The notes beneath the pieces were generated by a model, which saw only the letters and a list, made by a program, of their open reading frames with translations, ran no database searches and was not told the origin of the DNA. Positions 26,883 through 39,376 of a DNA stretch of 64,000 nt are shown here, piece after piece. Position numbers and translations under genes: made by a program. The DNA is taken from assembly GCA_040755295.1 (NCBI GenBank), contig JBFMBK010000010.1, positions 42,313-106,312 on the forward strand, given 5' to 3'. Source of the DNA: Bacillota bacterium (lineage in GTDB: Bacteria > Bacillota > Desulfotomaculia > Desulfotomaculales > Ammonificaceae). Numbering within the stretch: the first letter of the stretch is position 1; each line of letters starts with the position of its first letter.

Positions 26883-28211
26883 GTGCTAAGCGCTGAAATA
26901 AGCCAGGTTTGGGGTGAAATTTTATCTGATTTGGAAAACGTGGTGGCGAAACACTCCTTTGAAAACTGGCTGAAACCGTTGCGGCCAGTGGCTTACAGCG
27001 ATAAAACGGTTTATATCGCCGCGCCGAACAATTTTTCGCGCGACTGGCTTACTCAAAGCTATGCACCTCTTCTTAAACAGGCTTTTTCACGCGCTCTCGG
27101 TACCGAACTTGCGGTCCGTTTTATACTTGCGGACGAGGTTCCTTTTTACACTTCTCCCCAGCCGGTAAATGATTTCAACTCATCCCCGGCTTTAAACCCG
27201 AAATATACTTTCGACAGTTTTGTAATCGGCAACGCCAACCGTTTTGCCCATGCCGCCGCCCTTGCGGTGGCTGAGGCGCCGGCCAGGGCGTATAACCCGC
27301 TTTTTATTTACGGTGGAGTCGGCCTCGGAAAGACACACCTGATGCACGCAATCGGGCAGCATATTATCTCCAAAGGTAACCTTCTCCGTGTTTCTTACGT
27401 TACCACCGAGAAGTTCACCAACGAGTTGATCGATGCGTTGAAAATGAATGCGACCATAAAATTCAGGGAAAAATATAGGAGTATGGACGTTCTTTTAATA
27501 GACGACATCCAGTTCCTCGCCGGCAAAGAGCGTACCCAGGAGGAGTTTTTCCACACTTTCAACACCCTTTACGAAGCGTCGCATCAGATTGTTATTTCCA
27601 GCGACCGTCCTCCAAAAGAAATACCGACATTAGAAGAACGGCTCCGTTCCCGTTTCGAGTGGGGATTAATCTCGGATATCCAACCACCGGATCTTGAAAC
27701 GCGGGTGGCCATTTTAAGACAAAAAGCCCAGAGCGAAAACATCATCGTGCCCGACGAAACACTTATCCATATCGCCGATAAGATACGCACAAACATCCGC
27801 GAGCTGGAAGGCGCGTTCATTCGTGTCGTTGCCTTTGCGGCCTTAACCAACAACCCTGTAACACCTGAAACGGCTTCCACGGTGCTTAAAGACGCTTTCA
27901 ACATTTCCCGGCCTAAAGATATTTCTGTGGATATGATTCAAGACGCTGTTGCGTCTTACTATAACCTCAAGCATGAAGATTTCAAAACAAAGAAAAGAAC
28001 AAGATCCGTTTCATACCCCCGCCAAATAGCGATGTATCTGACCCGCGAGCTCACCGACCTTTCACTGCCGAAGATAGGGGAGTGTTTCGGCGGGAGGGAC
28101 CACACCACCGTGCTGCACGCGTGTGAAAAAATAACGGTAGAGCTTCAGGGGGACCTGACGCTTCAGGGTATTATTACCGACATTACCAACAAGATAAAAA
28201 AGCTTTGTTAA
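26883..28211 (+). CDS. dnaA: Chromosomal replication initiator DnaA
   Basis: The 442-residue protein has domain I (about 1-85), a short linker, and an AAA+ domain with Walker [14 protein letters not shown] (about 141-153) and Walker [20 protein letters not shown]. The C-terminal domain IV carries the DNA-binding signature [15 protein letters not shown]. It binds DnaA boxes and melts oriC. The start is GTG with AAGGGGG seven bases upstream. dnaN follows after 129 bases. Confidence 0.99.
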   Translation: MLSAEISQVWGEILSDLENVVAKHSFENWLKPLRPVAYSDKTVYIAAPNNFSRDWLTQSYAPLLKQAFSRALGTELAVRFILADEVPFYTSPQPVNDFNSSPALNPKYTFDSFVIGNANRFAHAAALAVAEAPARAYNPLFIYGGVGLGKTHLMHAIGQHIISKGNLLRVSYVTTEKFTNELIDALKMNATIKFREKYRSMDVLLIDDIQFLAGKERTQEEFFHTFNTLYEASHQIVISSDRPPKEIPTLEERLRSRFEWGLISDIQPPDLETRVAILRQKAQSENIIVPDETLIHIADKIRTNIRELEGAFIRVVAFAALTNNPVTPETASTVLKDAFNISRPKDISVDMIQDAVASYYNLKHEDFKTKKRTRSVSYPRQIAMYLTRELTDLSLPKIGECFGGRDHTTVLHACEKITVELQGDLTLQGIITDITNKIKKLC

Positions 28212-28340
28212 CACCTTAGCTAACATACAAACTTCTTGCGGTTCCTCCGGCAGGAGTTCATATTAACATAGTCACAGGACCTACTGCGGTTATTACGACT
28301 GTTTTTAATTATTAATAATACTTAAAAGGGGGCTTATAAG

Positions 28341-29438
28341 TTGCATTTACTCCTTGAAAGGAACAATATCTTAAGCGCCATGAGCACGGCGCTTCGAATC
28401 GTACCGTCCCGAAGCCCTCTTTTAATAACGACAGGCATTCTTTTAAAGGCGAAAGAAAACAGACTTGAAATAACGAGCACCGATCTTGAGGTTACCATCC
28501 GCTGTTTCACGCCGGTTCTCGAAATATACCGGGAAGGATCCCTGGTAATACCGGCGCGCCAAGCGTTCGAAATAGTCCGCCGTCTTGCAGACGGAAAGAT
28601 AGAAATAGAGGGGCAGGATAATAATGTTTCCATGGTATACTCCGGCGGAGAACTGAAAATAAACGGCTTTCCGGTAGACGAGTTTCCGATTGTCGCTACC
28701 GCTTTTGAAGAACGAGCAGGATTTCGTATAAACGAAGGCATGAAAACCGCTCTTAGAAGCGTTCTTTATGCGGCGGGAAAAGACGAGCTTAGACCCGTTT
28801 TTACCGGCATACAGTTTGAGCTAAGAGAGGGGACACTTACCATGGCGGCGACAGACGCTCACCGTCTGGCGGTTTTTGAAATGCCTACCGATCTGGAAGA
28901 GTCCTACCTGAGTATCATCCCGGCCAAAGCGCTCAGAGAAGTGGAAAGAGCCCTCGGACAGGGCGAGGAATCGGTAAATGTGGTTCTACAGCAGAATCAC
29001 GCCGCCTTTATGATTGATGCGGTGGAGATAGGTACACGTCTTATAGAAGGGCGGTTCCCCGACTGGCGGGCTGCAATTCCTCAGGGTCCTCCAAAAACAC
29101 TTATAAAAGGTGAAACAGCCGGCCTGATAGCCGCCATTGAGCGGGCTCAGGTGCTGGCTACAGGCGAGGCTTCAACCGTGGTTGTTCACGTACAGGAAGG
29201 CGGTTTTACCGTTAGCTCGCAGTCAGAAAGCGGCGGACTCAAAGAAAGGGTCCCGCTTCAAGTGGAGGGCGAAGACGTTGAAATAGCCTTTAACGCTGTT
29301 TATCTTTTAGATGCCCTCCGTGTTGCTCCCCAGGATACCTTCGAATTAGAATTAAACGGAAGTTTAGGACCTGCTTTACTTAAAACCAGCGAGAACAAGG
29401 GCTTTCTCGCCCTTGTTCTTCCTTTACGCATGCTATAA
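28341..29438 (+). CDS. dnaN: DNA polymerase III beta sliding clamp
   Basis: The 365-residue protein shows the three repeated clamp domains, with ITSTDLEVTIRCF in domain I, TDAHRLAVFEMP in domain II and a C-terminal LVLPLRML matching the usual clamp end (LVMPMRL). It holds the polymerase on DNA. The start is TTG behind AAAAGGGGG. recF begins 13 bases after its stop. Confidence 0.98.
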   Translation: MHLLLERNNILSAMSTALRIVPSRSPLLITTGILLKAKENRLEITSTDLEVTIRCFTPVLEIYREGSLVIPARQAFEIVRRLADGKIEIEGQDNNVSMVYSGGELKINGFPVDEFPIVATAFEERAGFRINEGMKTALRSVLYAAGKDELRPVFTGIQFELREGTLTMAATDAHRLAVFEMPTDLEESYLSIIPAKALREVERALGQGEESVNVVLQQNHAAFMIDAVEIGTRLIEGRFPDWRAAIPQGPPKTLIKGETAGLIAAIERAQVLATGEASTVVVHVQEGGFTVSSQSESGGLKERVPLQVEGEDVEIAFNAVYLLDALRVAPQDTFELELNGSLGPALLKTSENKGFLALVLPLRML

Positions 29439-29451
29439 AAAAGAGGTAGCA

Positions 29452-30528
29452 GTGGTTCTAAGAAAGATCCTTTTAATTAATTTCAGAAATTACGCACAGG
29501 CGGAGTTCGTGCCCGGACACGGAATAAACTTACTGACGGGCGAAAACGCCGCAGGAAAAACCAACATAATTGAGGCCGTATATTTCAGTTTATGCGGACG
29601 TTCGTTTCGAACAAACAGGGAAGAAGAGATTGTCTATTCCGGCAGCGATGAAGCCATAGTACGCTCCGAGGTTACAAAGGACGGCCTGGATATCGAAACA
29701 GCCGTCGAGTTAGGCAGGAACGGCAAAAGACTTTTTATAAACGGCAAACAAGAAGCACAGCGAGGTTTTCCGGGAAATCGCTGCATCCTGCTTTTTCGTC
29801 CTGAAGATATGGAAATGGTTTCGGGAAATCCGGTCGAAAGACGGAGGTTTTTTGACCGGTTTTTTTCGGGTGTTTTTCCCGGATATCATAATTCCCTGCG
29901 CAAATATCTGCGTTTCCTTGAGCAGCGCAACAGCCTTTTAAGAAACTCAACAGGCGCAGATTCCGAGTACGAAATATGGACCGAATCCCTGGTCCGGAGC
30001 GGGAGCGAATTATGCTATAACAGACTGAAAGCGATGGCGGCTGTTGCTCCTCTTGCAAGTGGTTTTTACCGGGAAATAACCGGCCAAAAGTTGGCACTGA
30101 GGTATTTGAGCGCACTTGGCGCCGGCGAAAGCAAGGAGTACATAACAGGCCGCTTTCATGAAATAATTTCTTCACTATACGAAAAGGAATGGCGCTACCG
30201 GCAGACGCTGACCGGTCCGCACCGGGACGATTTCACTTTCGTGGTCAAGGGTAAAGACCTTCGCACGTATGGTTCGCGAGGCGAACAACGAACGGTGGTG
30301 CTCGCGTTAAAGCTTGCCGAAGCACATATGATGAAGGACAAAACCGGGGAGCAGGTTATATACCTGCTCGACGATGTTTTTTCCGAGCTTGACGGCGCGC
30401 GCCGGGCAGCGCTTCTAGAAACCGTATCTCATGGACAGTCTTTTTTAACAACGGTCGAGCCTGTCGGTATTGATGGAGCGCGGCGCTACCGGGTAAGTGC
30501 GGGCGTTATCGAAGAAGCGGTTGACTAA
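29452..30528 (+). CDS. recF: DNA replication and repair protein RecF
   Basis: The 358-residue ABC-type ATPase has Walker A LLTGENAAGKTNIIEA near residue 30 and LRTYGSRGEQRTVVLALKLAE as signature motif, followed by LLDDVFSELDGARR as Walker B. It promotes RecA loading at gaps. The start was set at GTG after AAGAGGT rather than the ATG inside dnaN. Confidence 0.97.
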   Translation: MVLRKILLINFRNYAQAEFVPGHGINLLTGENAAGKTNIIEAVYFSLCGRSFRTNREEEIVYSGSDEAIVRSEVTKDGLDIETAVELGRNGKRLFINGKQEAQRGFPGNRCILLFRPEDMEMVSGNPVERRRFFDRFFSGVFPGYHNSLRKYLRFLEQRNSLLRNSTGADSEYEIWTESLVRSGSELCYNRLKAMAAVAPLASGFYREITGQKLALRYLSALGAGESKEYITGRFHEIISSLYEKEWRYRQTLTGPHRDDFTFVVKGKDLRTYGSRGEQRTVVLALKLAEAHMMKDKTGEQVIYLLDDVFSELDGARRAALLETVSHGQSFLTTVEPVGIDGARRYRVSAGVIEEAVD

Positions 30529-30616
30529 TCTCTTTTAAACGTCTTTAATTAAGAAAAGAAAAAAGAAACAAAAATTTCTTACGTATTTATTATTTTTTTG
30601 ATAGGGGGGAAGGGAC

Positions 30617-30880
30617 ATGCTGCTGCACATTGGAAGCGAAGTTGCCATTCCAAAGAAAGATATCGTGGCTATTTTTGCCTACAACACTCATATCGCGGTC
30701 GCAACAAAGAACTATCTAAGATCCGTAAAGGATGAAGAAAGACTGGTTTATCTTTCGGAAGACGGGAAGGAACGTTCGATAGTAATAACCACCGATAAGG
30801 TTTTCGTAACCTCCATATCATGCCACACACTCAAGCGTAGGGCCGAGAACATCTTTAGCATGGACGAAAACAGGGAATAA
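30617..30880 (+). CDS. remB: DUF370/RemB-like regulator
   Basis: The 87-residue protein starts MLLHIGSEVAIPKKDIVAIF and contains IVITTDKVFVTSISCHTLKRRAE, matching the extracellular matrix regulator RemB family located between recF and gyrB in Firmicutes. In Bacillus it affects biofilm genes. An AT-rich spacer and GGGGGGAAGGG precede the ATG. Confidence 0.93.
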   Translation: MLLHIGSEVAIPKKDIVAIFAYNTHIAVATKNYLRSVKDEERLVYLSEDGKERSIVITTDKVFVTSISCHTLKRRAENIFSMDENRE

Positions 30881-30973
30881 AGATACTTAGGAAGCGCTTC
30901 AAAGTTTAACGGAACGTTGGCTGTCAAAACAGGCACGATCGGTTTTGCACGGCCTTTGGTCATGAGTTTGTGG

Positions 30974-30979
30974 TATAAT
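30974..30979 (+). promoter_or_regulatory. Extended -10 upstream of gyrB
   Basis: TGTGGTATAAT, a perfect TATAAT with upstream TG elements, lies 24 bases before the gyrB ATG. No good -35 is seen at 17 bases. Confidence 0.5.
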
Positions 30980-30999
30980 AAATATTACAGGAGATATAA

Positions 31000-32934
<1,935 letters not shown>

Positions 32935-33009
32935 AGCAGACAATCCGGCACGGAAGGCGCCGAAGGGCAAATCAGGGACTTAAACCAAAGATCAAAATGG
33001 TAAAAGATC

Positions 33010-33127
33010 ACCACGGAGGCACAGAGAGCACTGAGAAGGAACTGAACACCATGAAATCATTTCGTTTCCTCCGTGTTCTCTGTGATTCTGTAGTAAAAAT
33101 ATTTGGTTCCGGCTCATCCGGGTTAAG
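33010..33127. repeat. Family A repeat copy 3, between gyrB and gyrA
   Basis: ACCACGGAGGCACAGAGAG and CTCCGTGTTCTCTGTGATTC arms are followed by the tail AATATTTGGTTCCGGCTCAT and CCGGGTTAAG. The tail runs directly into the Shine-Dalgarno site of gyrA. Confidence 0.8.
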
Positions 33128-33143
33128 AAAGGAGCCTTAATTA

Positions 33144-35558
33144 TTGTTAGGTAAGGTCGTACCGATAGACATAAGGGAGGAGATGCGGCAGTCCTACCTG
33201 GACTACGCGATGAGCGTCATCGTAGGCCGCGCGCTGCCCGACGTTCGCGACGGACTGAAGCCGGTTCACCGCCGGATTCTTTACGCCATGCACGACATCG
33301 GGATGTCTCCTGACAAGCCCCACCGGAAATCGGCTTATATCGTCGGTGAAGTACTTGCGCGGTATCATCCGCACGGCGACACTGCAGTTTATGATGCCCT
33401 GGTGCGGCTGGCGCAGGATTTTGCCTGCAGGTATCCTTTAGTTGACGGGCACGGAAACTTCGGCTCGATTGACGGTGACGCAGCCGCCGCCATGCGGTAT
33501 ACGGAAGCGCGGCTGGCGCGCCTGGCGACCGAGATGCTCCGGGATATCGGCAAGGAAACTGTTGATTTTATTCCAAACTATGACGGTACCTCAAAGGAAC
33601 CGTTGGTGCTGCCGGCCCGCGTGCCGAACCTTTTAATCAACGGTTCCTCCGGTATAGCGGTAGGCATGGCCACAAACATTCCGCCGCACAACTTGGGCGA
33701 GGCGATAGACGGTGTAACCGCGCTGATTGACAACCCTTTTATTGAGGAAGAAGAACTTATCAACATCATTCCCGGGCCGGACTTTCCGACGGGAGGGATA
33801 ATACTCGGCAGGGGAGGGATACGCTCCGCATATACGACCGGGCGGGGGAGTATTACCGTTCGCGCCCGGGCGATTACGGAACTCCAGGGGACAAAAAACC
33901 GAATTATAGTTTCCGAAATCCCATATCAGGTAAATAAATCCCGTTTGCTCGAAAATATCGCCGAACTGGTAAGGGATCGGCGGATAGACGGAATAACCGA
34001 CCTTAGAGACGAATCGGACCGCCGTGGGATGCGCATCGTAGTCGACCTGCGCCGGGACGTTGAGCCCCAGGTGGTTTTAAACCAGTTGTATAAACACACG
34101 CAGTTGGAGGACCATTTTGGAGTAAACCTGATTGCTCTTGTCGGCGGCCAACCCGAGACCTTAACCCTCAAACGGGTTCTGGAGCACTATCTCGACCATC
34201 AGAAGGAGGTCGTCACCCGGCGCTGTCAGTTCGAACTTCGGGAGGCGCGAACCCGTCGTGAAATAGTAGAAGGCCTGAACATCGCGCTGGCGAATATCGA
34301 CGCGGTGGTGGCGCTCATCAAGGCGGCGGCGGATACCGACGAAGCGCGGCAGGGCCTCATGGAACGGTTCCAGCTTACCGAGCGCCAGGCGCAGGCCATT
34401 TTGGACATGAGGCTGCAGCGCCTGACCGGGCTGGAAAGAGAAAAGCTATTGGAAGAACTCAAAGCCCTGCAGGAAAAAATAAATTATCTTGAAGCGGTTC
34501 TTGCCGACGAAGCAAGGATACTGGACATCATTCGTGAAGAGCTTGTCGCGGTAAAACAGCGTTTCGGAGACCGCCGGCGCACCGAAATAAGTGAAGAGGA
34601 AGCAGAGTTTCGTCCGGAAGACCTGATACCCGACGAACAGGTGCTGGTCACCGTCACCTACCAGGGGTATATCAAGCGCCGGAGCCAGGCTAATTACAGG
34701 AGCCAGCACCGCGGCGGACGGGGGTCCACCGGGGTGGAACCGCGCAAGGAAGATTTTGTACGGCATTTGTTCGTTGCGGGTACCCATGATTACTTGTTGT
34801 TCTTCACCAACGCCGGGAAGGCGTACCGGCTCAAGGTCTACGAAATACCGGAAGCCGGGCGGCAGGCCCGCGGCACAGCCATCGTGAACCTGCTGCGCAT
34901 CGGAACGGATGAGCGTGTAACGGCGGTGCTGTCCGTTAAAGAGTTTCTTCCCGACAGGTATGTTTTTCTGGTCACGAAGAACGGCGTGGTTAAAAAAGTG
35001 AACCTGAGCGCCTTTGCTTCCGTACGGCGCGACGGCATCACCGCCATAAACCTGAAGGAAGAAGACGACCTTGTCGCTGCGGCGATGACGAACGGCACGG
35101 ATGAGGTCCTACTTGTTTCCCGCCAGGGGATGAGCATCCGTTTTGGCGAGGAAGAGGTTCGCGCGATGGGCAGAACGGCCCGCGGCGTTCGCGGAATAAG
35201 GCTGCGGCCGGGAGATTCAGTTGCCGGGATGATTGTTGTGGGCACCGCATCCGAAATCCTCCTGATAACGACCCGCGGATTCGGCAAGCGCACCCGTATA
35301 AAGAAGTTCCGCCGGCAGGCCCGCGGCGGGATAGGCTTGATCGCAACAAAACTGACCAAAACAAGCGGCGAGGTGTCGGGCGTCGAGGCCGTGAACCAGG
35401 ACGAAGAGGTGATGGTGGTCAGCGCCGGCGGTACGGTGATCCGTCTGAAGGTGGGGGAGATCCCGATTTCCGGACGCCAGGCGAGAGGTGTGACCGCGAT
35501 GAGGTTGGACCCGAAGGAGACGGTGGCGGCCCTGACCAAAGTCACCGAGGAAGAATAA
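33144..35558 (+). CDS. gyrA: DNA gyrase subunit A
   Basis: The 804-residue protein has the winged-helix and tower region with the catalytic tyrosine in [14 protein letters not shown] (about residue 121). It has a long coiled coil and a C-terminal beta-pinwheel carrying the GyrA-box sequence [11 protein letters not shown] near residue 525, which distinguishes gyrase from topoisomerase IV. Start TTG after AAGGAGCC. It pairs with gyrB upstream. Confidence 0.98.
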   Translation: MLGKVVPIDIREEMRQSYLDYAMSVIVGRALPDVRDGLKPVHRRILYAMHDIGMSPDKPHRKSAYIVGEVLARYHPHGDTAVYDALVRLAQDFACRYPLVDGHGNFGSIDGDAAAAMRYTEARLARLATEMLRDIGKETVDFIPNYDGTSKEPLVLPARVPNLLINGSSGIAVGMATNIPPHNLGEAIDGVTALIDNPFIEEEELINIIPGPDFPTGGIILGRGGIRSAYTTGRGSITVRARAITELQGTKNRIIVSEIPYQVNKSRLLENIAELVRDRRIDGITDLRDESDRRGMRIVVDLRRDVEPQVVLNQLYKHTQLEDHFGVNLIALVGGQPETLTLKRVLEHYLDHQKEVVTRRCQFELREARTRREIVEGLNIALANIDAVVALIKAAADTDEARQGLMERFQLTERQAQAILDMRLQRLTGLEREKLLEELKALQEKINYLEAVLADEARILDIIREELVAVKQRFGDRRRTEISEEEAEFRPEDLIPDEQVLVTVTYQGYIKRRSQANYRSQHRGGRGSTGVEPRKEDFVRHLFVAGTHDYLLFFTNAGKAYRLKVYEIPEAGRQARGTAIVNLLRIGTDERVTAVLSVKEFLPDRYVFLVTKNGVVKKVNLSAFASVRRDGITAINLKEEDDLVAAAMTNGTDEVLLVSRQGMSIRFGEEEVRAMGRTARGVRGIRLRPGDSVAGMIVVGTASEILLITTRGFGKRTRIKKFRRQARGGIGLIATKLTKTSGEVSGVEAVNQDEEVMVVSAGGTVIRLKVGEIPISGRQARGVTAMRLDPKETVAALTKVTEEE

Positions 35559-35694
35559 GCTGCAGAACGGTTCTTTCGGCAAAAGAAGCACAGATCGTTT
35601 TCAGCGTTAAATCTCAGAGGAGTTCACCATGCAGGCGGCGGCCGCTCCAAATGAAGAATAACGCATTTTCTGAAGAGACCGAGGGCGTTTAGAA

Positions 35695-36165
35695 ATGAGC
35701 TGTGAGAAGTCGGAGAGACGCAAGATACTTTTAGCTACGGACGGGTCAGAAACCTCGAAGAAAGCGGCGGCTTTTGCCGCCGGCCTGATCGAAGGTGTTT
35801 CCGACCTCGTTATAACCGTTATTACTGTTATAACAGTGCCCAAAAGTTATTACAGCAGGCGGTTATACTGGGCCGCAAAGGAAAGGCCATCGGAAGCGGA
35901 AGAGATTAAGAAGCTTTTCTTGGAGGAAGCGCAGCGCATCCTCCAAGAAACAACGGGTATACTGAGCCGTCGCGGAATAAAGACGAATACCGTCGTCAGA
36001 GAGGGAGACCCGGCGGAGGAGATTGTGAAGTGCGCTCAGGAAATCGGCGCCAACCATATCGTTATGGGGACGAGGGGTATGGGAAACGTTATGGAGTTCT
36101 TTCTGGGAAGCGTGGCGCGGAAGGTCGTGCACCTTTCAGCGGTACCGGTTTCCCTGGTGAAATAA
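35695..36165 (+). CDS. Universal stress protein (UspA family)
   Basis: The 156-residue protein starts with KILLATDGSETSKKAAAFAA. It ends with the ATP-binding type signature MGTRGMGNVMEFFLGSVARKVVHLSAVPVSLVK. The second beta strand is an unusual triple repeat ITVITVITV, encoded by an imperfect palindromic DNA stretch (about 35806-35837). The specific stress is unknown. Confidence 0.9.
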   Translation: MSCEKSERRKILLATDGSETSKKAAAFAAGLIEGVSDLVITVITVITVPKSYYSRRLYWAAKERPSEAEEIKKLFLEEAQRILQETTGILSRRGIKTNTVVREGDPAEEIVKCAQEIGANHIVMGTRGMGNVMEFFLGSVARKVVHLSAVPVSLVK

Positions 36166-36318
36166 TTCACTTTTATGTTGCTTTTTAAGGAATTACGGAT
36201 ATAAAATTACCGTGTGGAAAAAGTCATACGTAGAATTTTTCACGGAGCGACAATGGGGGAAGCGTCGATACGTGTAGATGTGGTATAAGGGTCCGGTTTA
36301 TTTGGGGAGGAAAGAGTC

Positions 36319-37200
36319 GTGGAAAAGGGAACCTGGGTGGTAAAAAAAGGGCTGGCCGAGATGCTCAAGGGCGGCGTGATTATGGACGTAACCACACCGG
36401 AACAGGCCAAGATTGCAGAAGAAGCCGGCGCCTGTGCGGTAATGGCTCTGGAGCGCGTTCCGGCGGACATCCGGGCGGCCGGCGGAGTCGCCAGGATGGC
36501 CGAGCCGACGGTAATACTTAAGATAATGGAGTCCGTTTCCATCCCGGTAATGGCCAAGGTGCGTATCGGTCATTTTGTGGAGGCCCAGATAATTGAGGCG
36601 CTGGGCGTTGATTATATCGACGAGAGCGAGGTGCTCACCCCGGCCGACGAGAATCACCACGTCGACAAGCACGCTTTTAAGGTGCCGTTTGTCTGCGGGG
36701 CGCGCAATCTCGGCGAGGCGTTACGGCGTATAGCCGAGGGCGCCGCGATGATTAGGACCAAGGGTGAGCCGGGCACCGGTAACGTAGTGGAGGCCGTCCG
36801 CCATATCAGGATGGTGATGGGCGAGATCCGGCACCTCCGGGGAGTGCCCCGGGACGAACTGATGAAGGAAGCAAAAGATAAAGGAGCGCCGTACGAGCTT
36901 ATGCTCGAAGTTGCCGAATCGGGACGCCTACCGGTTGTAAACTTTGCAGCGGGGGGGATAGCCACCCCGGCGGATGCGGCCATGATGATACAGCTTGGCG
37001 CGGACGGCATCTTTGTCGGGTCGGGTATTTTTAAATCCAAGGATCCGGTGGCAAGAGCCCGCGCCATTGTCGCCGCTACCACGTATTACAACGACCCCAA
37101 GATGCTGGCCGAGGTGTCCAAGGATCTCGGCGAGGCGATGCCCGGTCTGGAGATTTCAACGATTCTTGCGCATGAGCGTATGCAGGATCGCGGCTGGTAA
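36319..37200 (+). CDS. pdxS: Pyridoxal 5'-phosphate synthase subunit PdxS
   Basis: The 293-residue TIM-barrel protein contains [20 protein letters not shown], then [18 protein letters not shown] and the catalytic-lysine regions [15 protein letters not shown] and [14 protein letters not shown]. It makes PLP from ribose 5-phosphate, glyceraldehyde 3-phosphate and ammonia. The GTG start follows GGGGAGGAAA. pdxT begins three bases after its stop. Confidence 0.98.
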   Translation: MEKGTWVVKKGLAEMLKGGVIMDVTTPEQAKIAEEAGACAVMALERVPADIRAAGGVARMAEPTVILKIMESVSIPVMAKVRIGHFVEAQIIEALGVDYIDESEVLTPADENHHVDKHAFKVPFVCGARNLGEALRRIAEGAAMIRTKGEPGTGNVVEAVRHIRMVMGEIRHLRGVPRDELMKEAKDKGAPYELMLEVAESGRLPVVNFAAGGIATPADAAMMIQLGADGIFVGSGIFKSKDPVARARAIVAATTYYNDPKMLAEVSKDLGEAMPGLEISTILAHERMQDRGW

Positions 37201-37203
37201 CGG

Positions 37204-37773
37204 ATGAAGGTCGGGATACTTGCGCTGCAGGGGGCTTTCCGGGAGCACAAGTGGGCGCTCGAAGCACTCGGGGTGGACACGTGTCTGGTTGTAAAACCGG
37301 ACGATATCCAGGCATGCGAAGCCCTTGTTATTCCCGGAGGGGAAAGTACGACCATCGGGCGGCTTCTTGATGTTTTCGGCCTGAAGGAGCCGTTGCTTCA
37401 AAGAACGCAGGCCGGGATGCCGTTGTTAGGGACGTGCGCCGGGATGATCCTCCTGGCGAAGGAGATCGAGGGTTCTGCGCAAACCAGGCTGGGGCTCCTT
37501 GACGTTACCGTCCGCCGCAATGCTTTCGGCCGTCAAGTCGAAAGTTTCGAGGCCGACCTTGATATTCCCGTACTCGGGGAGGATTCATTCCCGGGGGTGT
37601 TTATAAGGGCGCCTTATATAACAAGGATTGGGCCGGAAGCAGAGGTACTTTGTCGATGGGAAAATAAAGTGGTGCTTGTTCGGCAGGGAAGGGTCCTGGC
37701 GGCGGCGTTCCACCCCGAATTGACCGGGGACCGGCGGCTGCACGAATTCTTTCTTACCCTGGCCGGAGAATAG
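37204..37773 (+). CDS. pdxT: Pyridoxal 5'-phosphate synthase glutaminase PdxT
   Basis: The 189-residue class I glutaminase has LALQGAFREH at the start, PGGESTTIGRLL, the nucleophile elbow LLGTCAGMILLAKE (Cys near 79) and the catalytic His-Glu in AAFHPELTGD. It feeds ammonia to PdxS. Length and motifs are normal. Confidence 0.98.
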   Translation: MKVGILALQGAFREHKWALEALGVDTCLVVKPDDIQACEALVIPGGESTTIGRLLDVFGLKEPLLQRTQAGMPLLGTCAGMILLAKEIEGSAQTRLGLLDVTVRRNAFGRQVESFEADLDIPVLGEDSFPGVFIRAPYITRIGPEAEVLCRWENKVVLVRQGRVLAAAFHPELTGDRRLHEFFLTLAGE

Positions 37774-37775
37774 TT

Positions 37776-38190
37776 CAACCGCCAAGACGCCAAGAAAACT
37801 ATGATAAAAAGGTTAAGACTTTAGCCCAGGTTGATATATTTAAGGCCCGTCGCTTGTATTAGGGGTTTTTGACGTTAAGATCTGCTTAAGATGGTACAAA
37901 AAAATAACAACAGAGACATATAGCACACGGAGGGGGAGAACCAAAATCAAAATAGGGGTGTTCAAATTTATTTAGCCTTGATATTTTTAATTCCCTGTGA
38001 ACCTGTGCCTCTGTGTTGAAATATTTTGGGTTCCGGCTTGTCCGGGTTAGGGAACGACGACGTCCCTTCTAAGGGACGCTTTTATTATTCTTTTCAAAAA
38101 TTAATACTGAAATTTAACGTGAAATGGTAATTTAACTGTTTTCAAATATTCATTTTCTTGCCATGGCGTTCTTGGCGTCTTGGCGGTTCA
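37776..38190. repeat. Composite 415-bp repeat block: family C ends around family A copy 4
   Basis: The block begins with AACCGCCAAGACGCCAAGAA (37777) and ends with the inverted copy TTCTTGGCGTCTTGGCGGTT (near 38169-38188). Within it lies a family A element (37906-38050) with its GGTTCCGGCTTGTCCGGGTT tail. The long inverted flanks make it look like a small non-autonomous mobile element. No gene lies in it. Confidence 0.8.
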
Positions 38191-38221
38191 ATTATTTTTA
38201 GGGAGGTTTGACAATAAACAA

Positions 38222-39376
38222 ATGGCCCAGAAGACACGACTTTTTATCCCCGGCCCAACCCCGATTCCTCAGGCGGTCACCGAGGCGATGGCCCGGCCCC
38301 TTATTGGGCACCGGACAAAGGACTTCGCCGATCTATACGCACGGCTGGAAAAGAATCTGCAGCAGATTTTCCGCACGGAAAACGAGGTATACATCCTTAC
38401 ATCTTCAGGCTCCGGAGGAATGGAAGCGGCGGTAGCGAATGTTGTAAACCCCGGAGACAGGGTTTTGGCGCTCGTAACAGGAAAGTTCGGGGAGCGTTTT
38501 GCAGAGCTTGCCCAGGCCTACGGCGCGAAGGTGGATGCGCTGGAGTTCGGCTGGGGAAACCCGGTGGATCTCGGCCAGGTGGAGAAAAACCTGAGGGCGG
38601 AAAGATATAAGGCGGTATTGGCGACGCATAACGAGACCTCAACCACGGTGACAAACGATATTAAAGGCATCGGAGATTTAACACGCCGGTACGGGGCGCT
38701 GCTGCTGGTGGACGCCGTGTCAAGCCTGGGCGGGATGGAAATATGCGCCGACGAGTGGGGTATAGACATGCTGGTGACCGCTTCCCAGAAGGCGTTGATG
38801 GTCCCGCCGGGACTGGCGATGGTGAGTGTCAGCCGCCGGGCCTGGGAGATGATAAAGGAAACACGGTCGCCGCGGTTCTATTTCAGTCTGCCGGCCGCAA
38901 AGAAATCCCTGGAGAAATACAACACGCCGTACACGCCCGCGGTACCGTTTTTTGTCGGCCTGGACGTGGCGCTTGACATGATTCTGTCCGAAGGGTTGTC
39001 CGTTGTTTATAATCGCCATCGCACTTTTGCCGCGGCGGTGCGGGAAGCGGTAAAGGCCATGGGGCTCAAGCTCCTTGCTCCGGAAGCGTGTGCCTCGTCG
39101 GTTGTAACGGGTGTATGGGCGCCCGAGGGTATGAACGCCGATGATTTCCGGAAAGGCCTAATGAACGATTTCGGGATTCTGCTTGCCGGGGGACAGTCCC
39201 AGTTGAAAGGGCGGATCTTCAGGATATCCCACATGGGATATATCGATGCGGTGGATATTTTGGGAGCCATTGCAGCGATAGAGATAGCGCTGCAACGCTC
39301 CGGTCTTCCAGTAACGCTGGGCAGCGGTGTTGCTGCGGCCCAGGCGGTTTTCGCGGGAGGGGACAAGATTGTATAA
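38222..39376 (+). CDS. PLP-dependent class V aminotransferase (alanine-glyoxylate/serine-pyruvate type)
   Basis: The 384-residue protein has LFIPGPTPIPQAV and LIGHRTKDFADLY at the start. SSGSGGMEAAVANVV binds PLP phosphate, and the lysine region reads DMLVTASQKALMVPPGL (Lys near 190). It overlaps serA by eight bases, so it very likely supplies the transamination step of serine or glycine metabolism beside SerA; whether it replaces SerC is inference. The ATG at 38222 is about 14 bases from GGGAGG, longer than usual, but matches the family start. Confidence 0.9.
   Translation: MAQKTRLFIPGPTPIPQAVTEAMARPLIGHRTKDFADLYARLEKNLQQIFRTENEVYILTSSGSGGMEAAVANVVNPGDRVLALVTGKFGERFAELAQAYGAKVDALEFGWGNPVDLGQVEKNLRAERYKAVLATHNETSTTVTNDIKGIGDLTRRYGALLLVDAVSSLGGMEICADEWGIDMLVTASQKALMVPPGLAMVSVSRRAWEMIKETRSPRFYFSLPAAKKSLEKYNTPYTPAVPFFVGLDVALDMILSEGLSVVYNRHRTFAAAVREAVKAMGLKLLAPEACASSVVTGVWAPEGMNADDFRKGLMNDFGILLAGGQSQLKGRIFRISHMGYIDAVDILGAIAAIEIALQRSGLPVTLGSGVAAAQAVFAGGDKIV

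Noticed and set aside
35629..35661. Ten-codon ORF (MQAAAAPNEE) with a good ribosome site before the stress protein gene
   Set aside because: Too short to judge; could be an upstream ORF but nothing else supports it.
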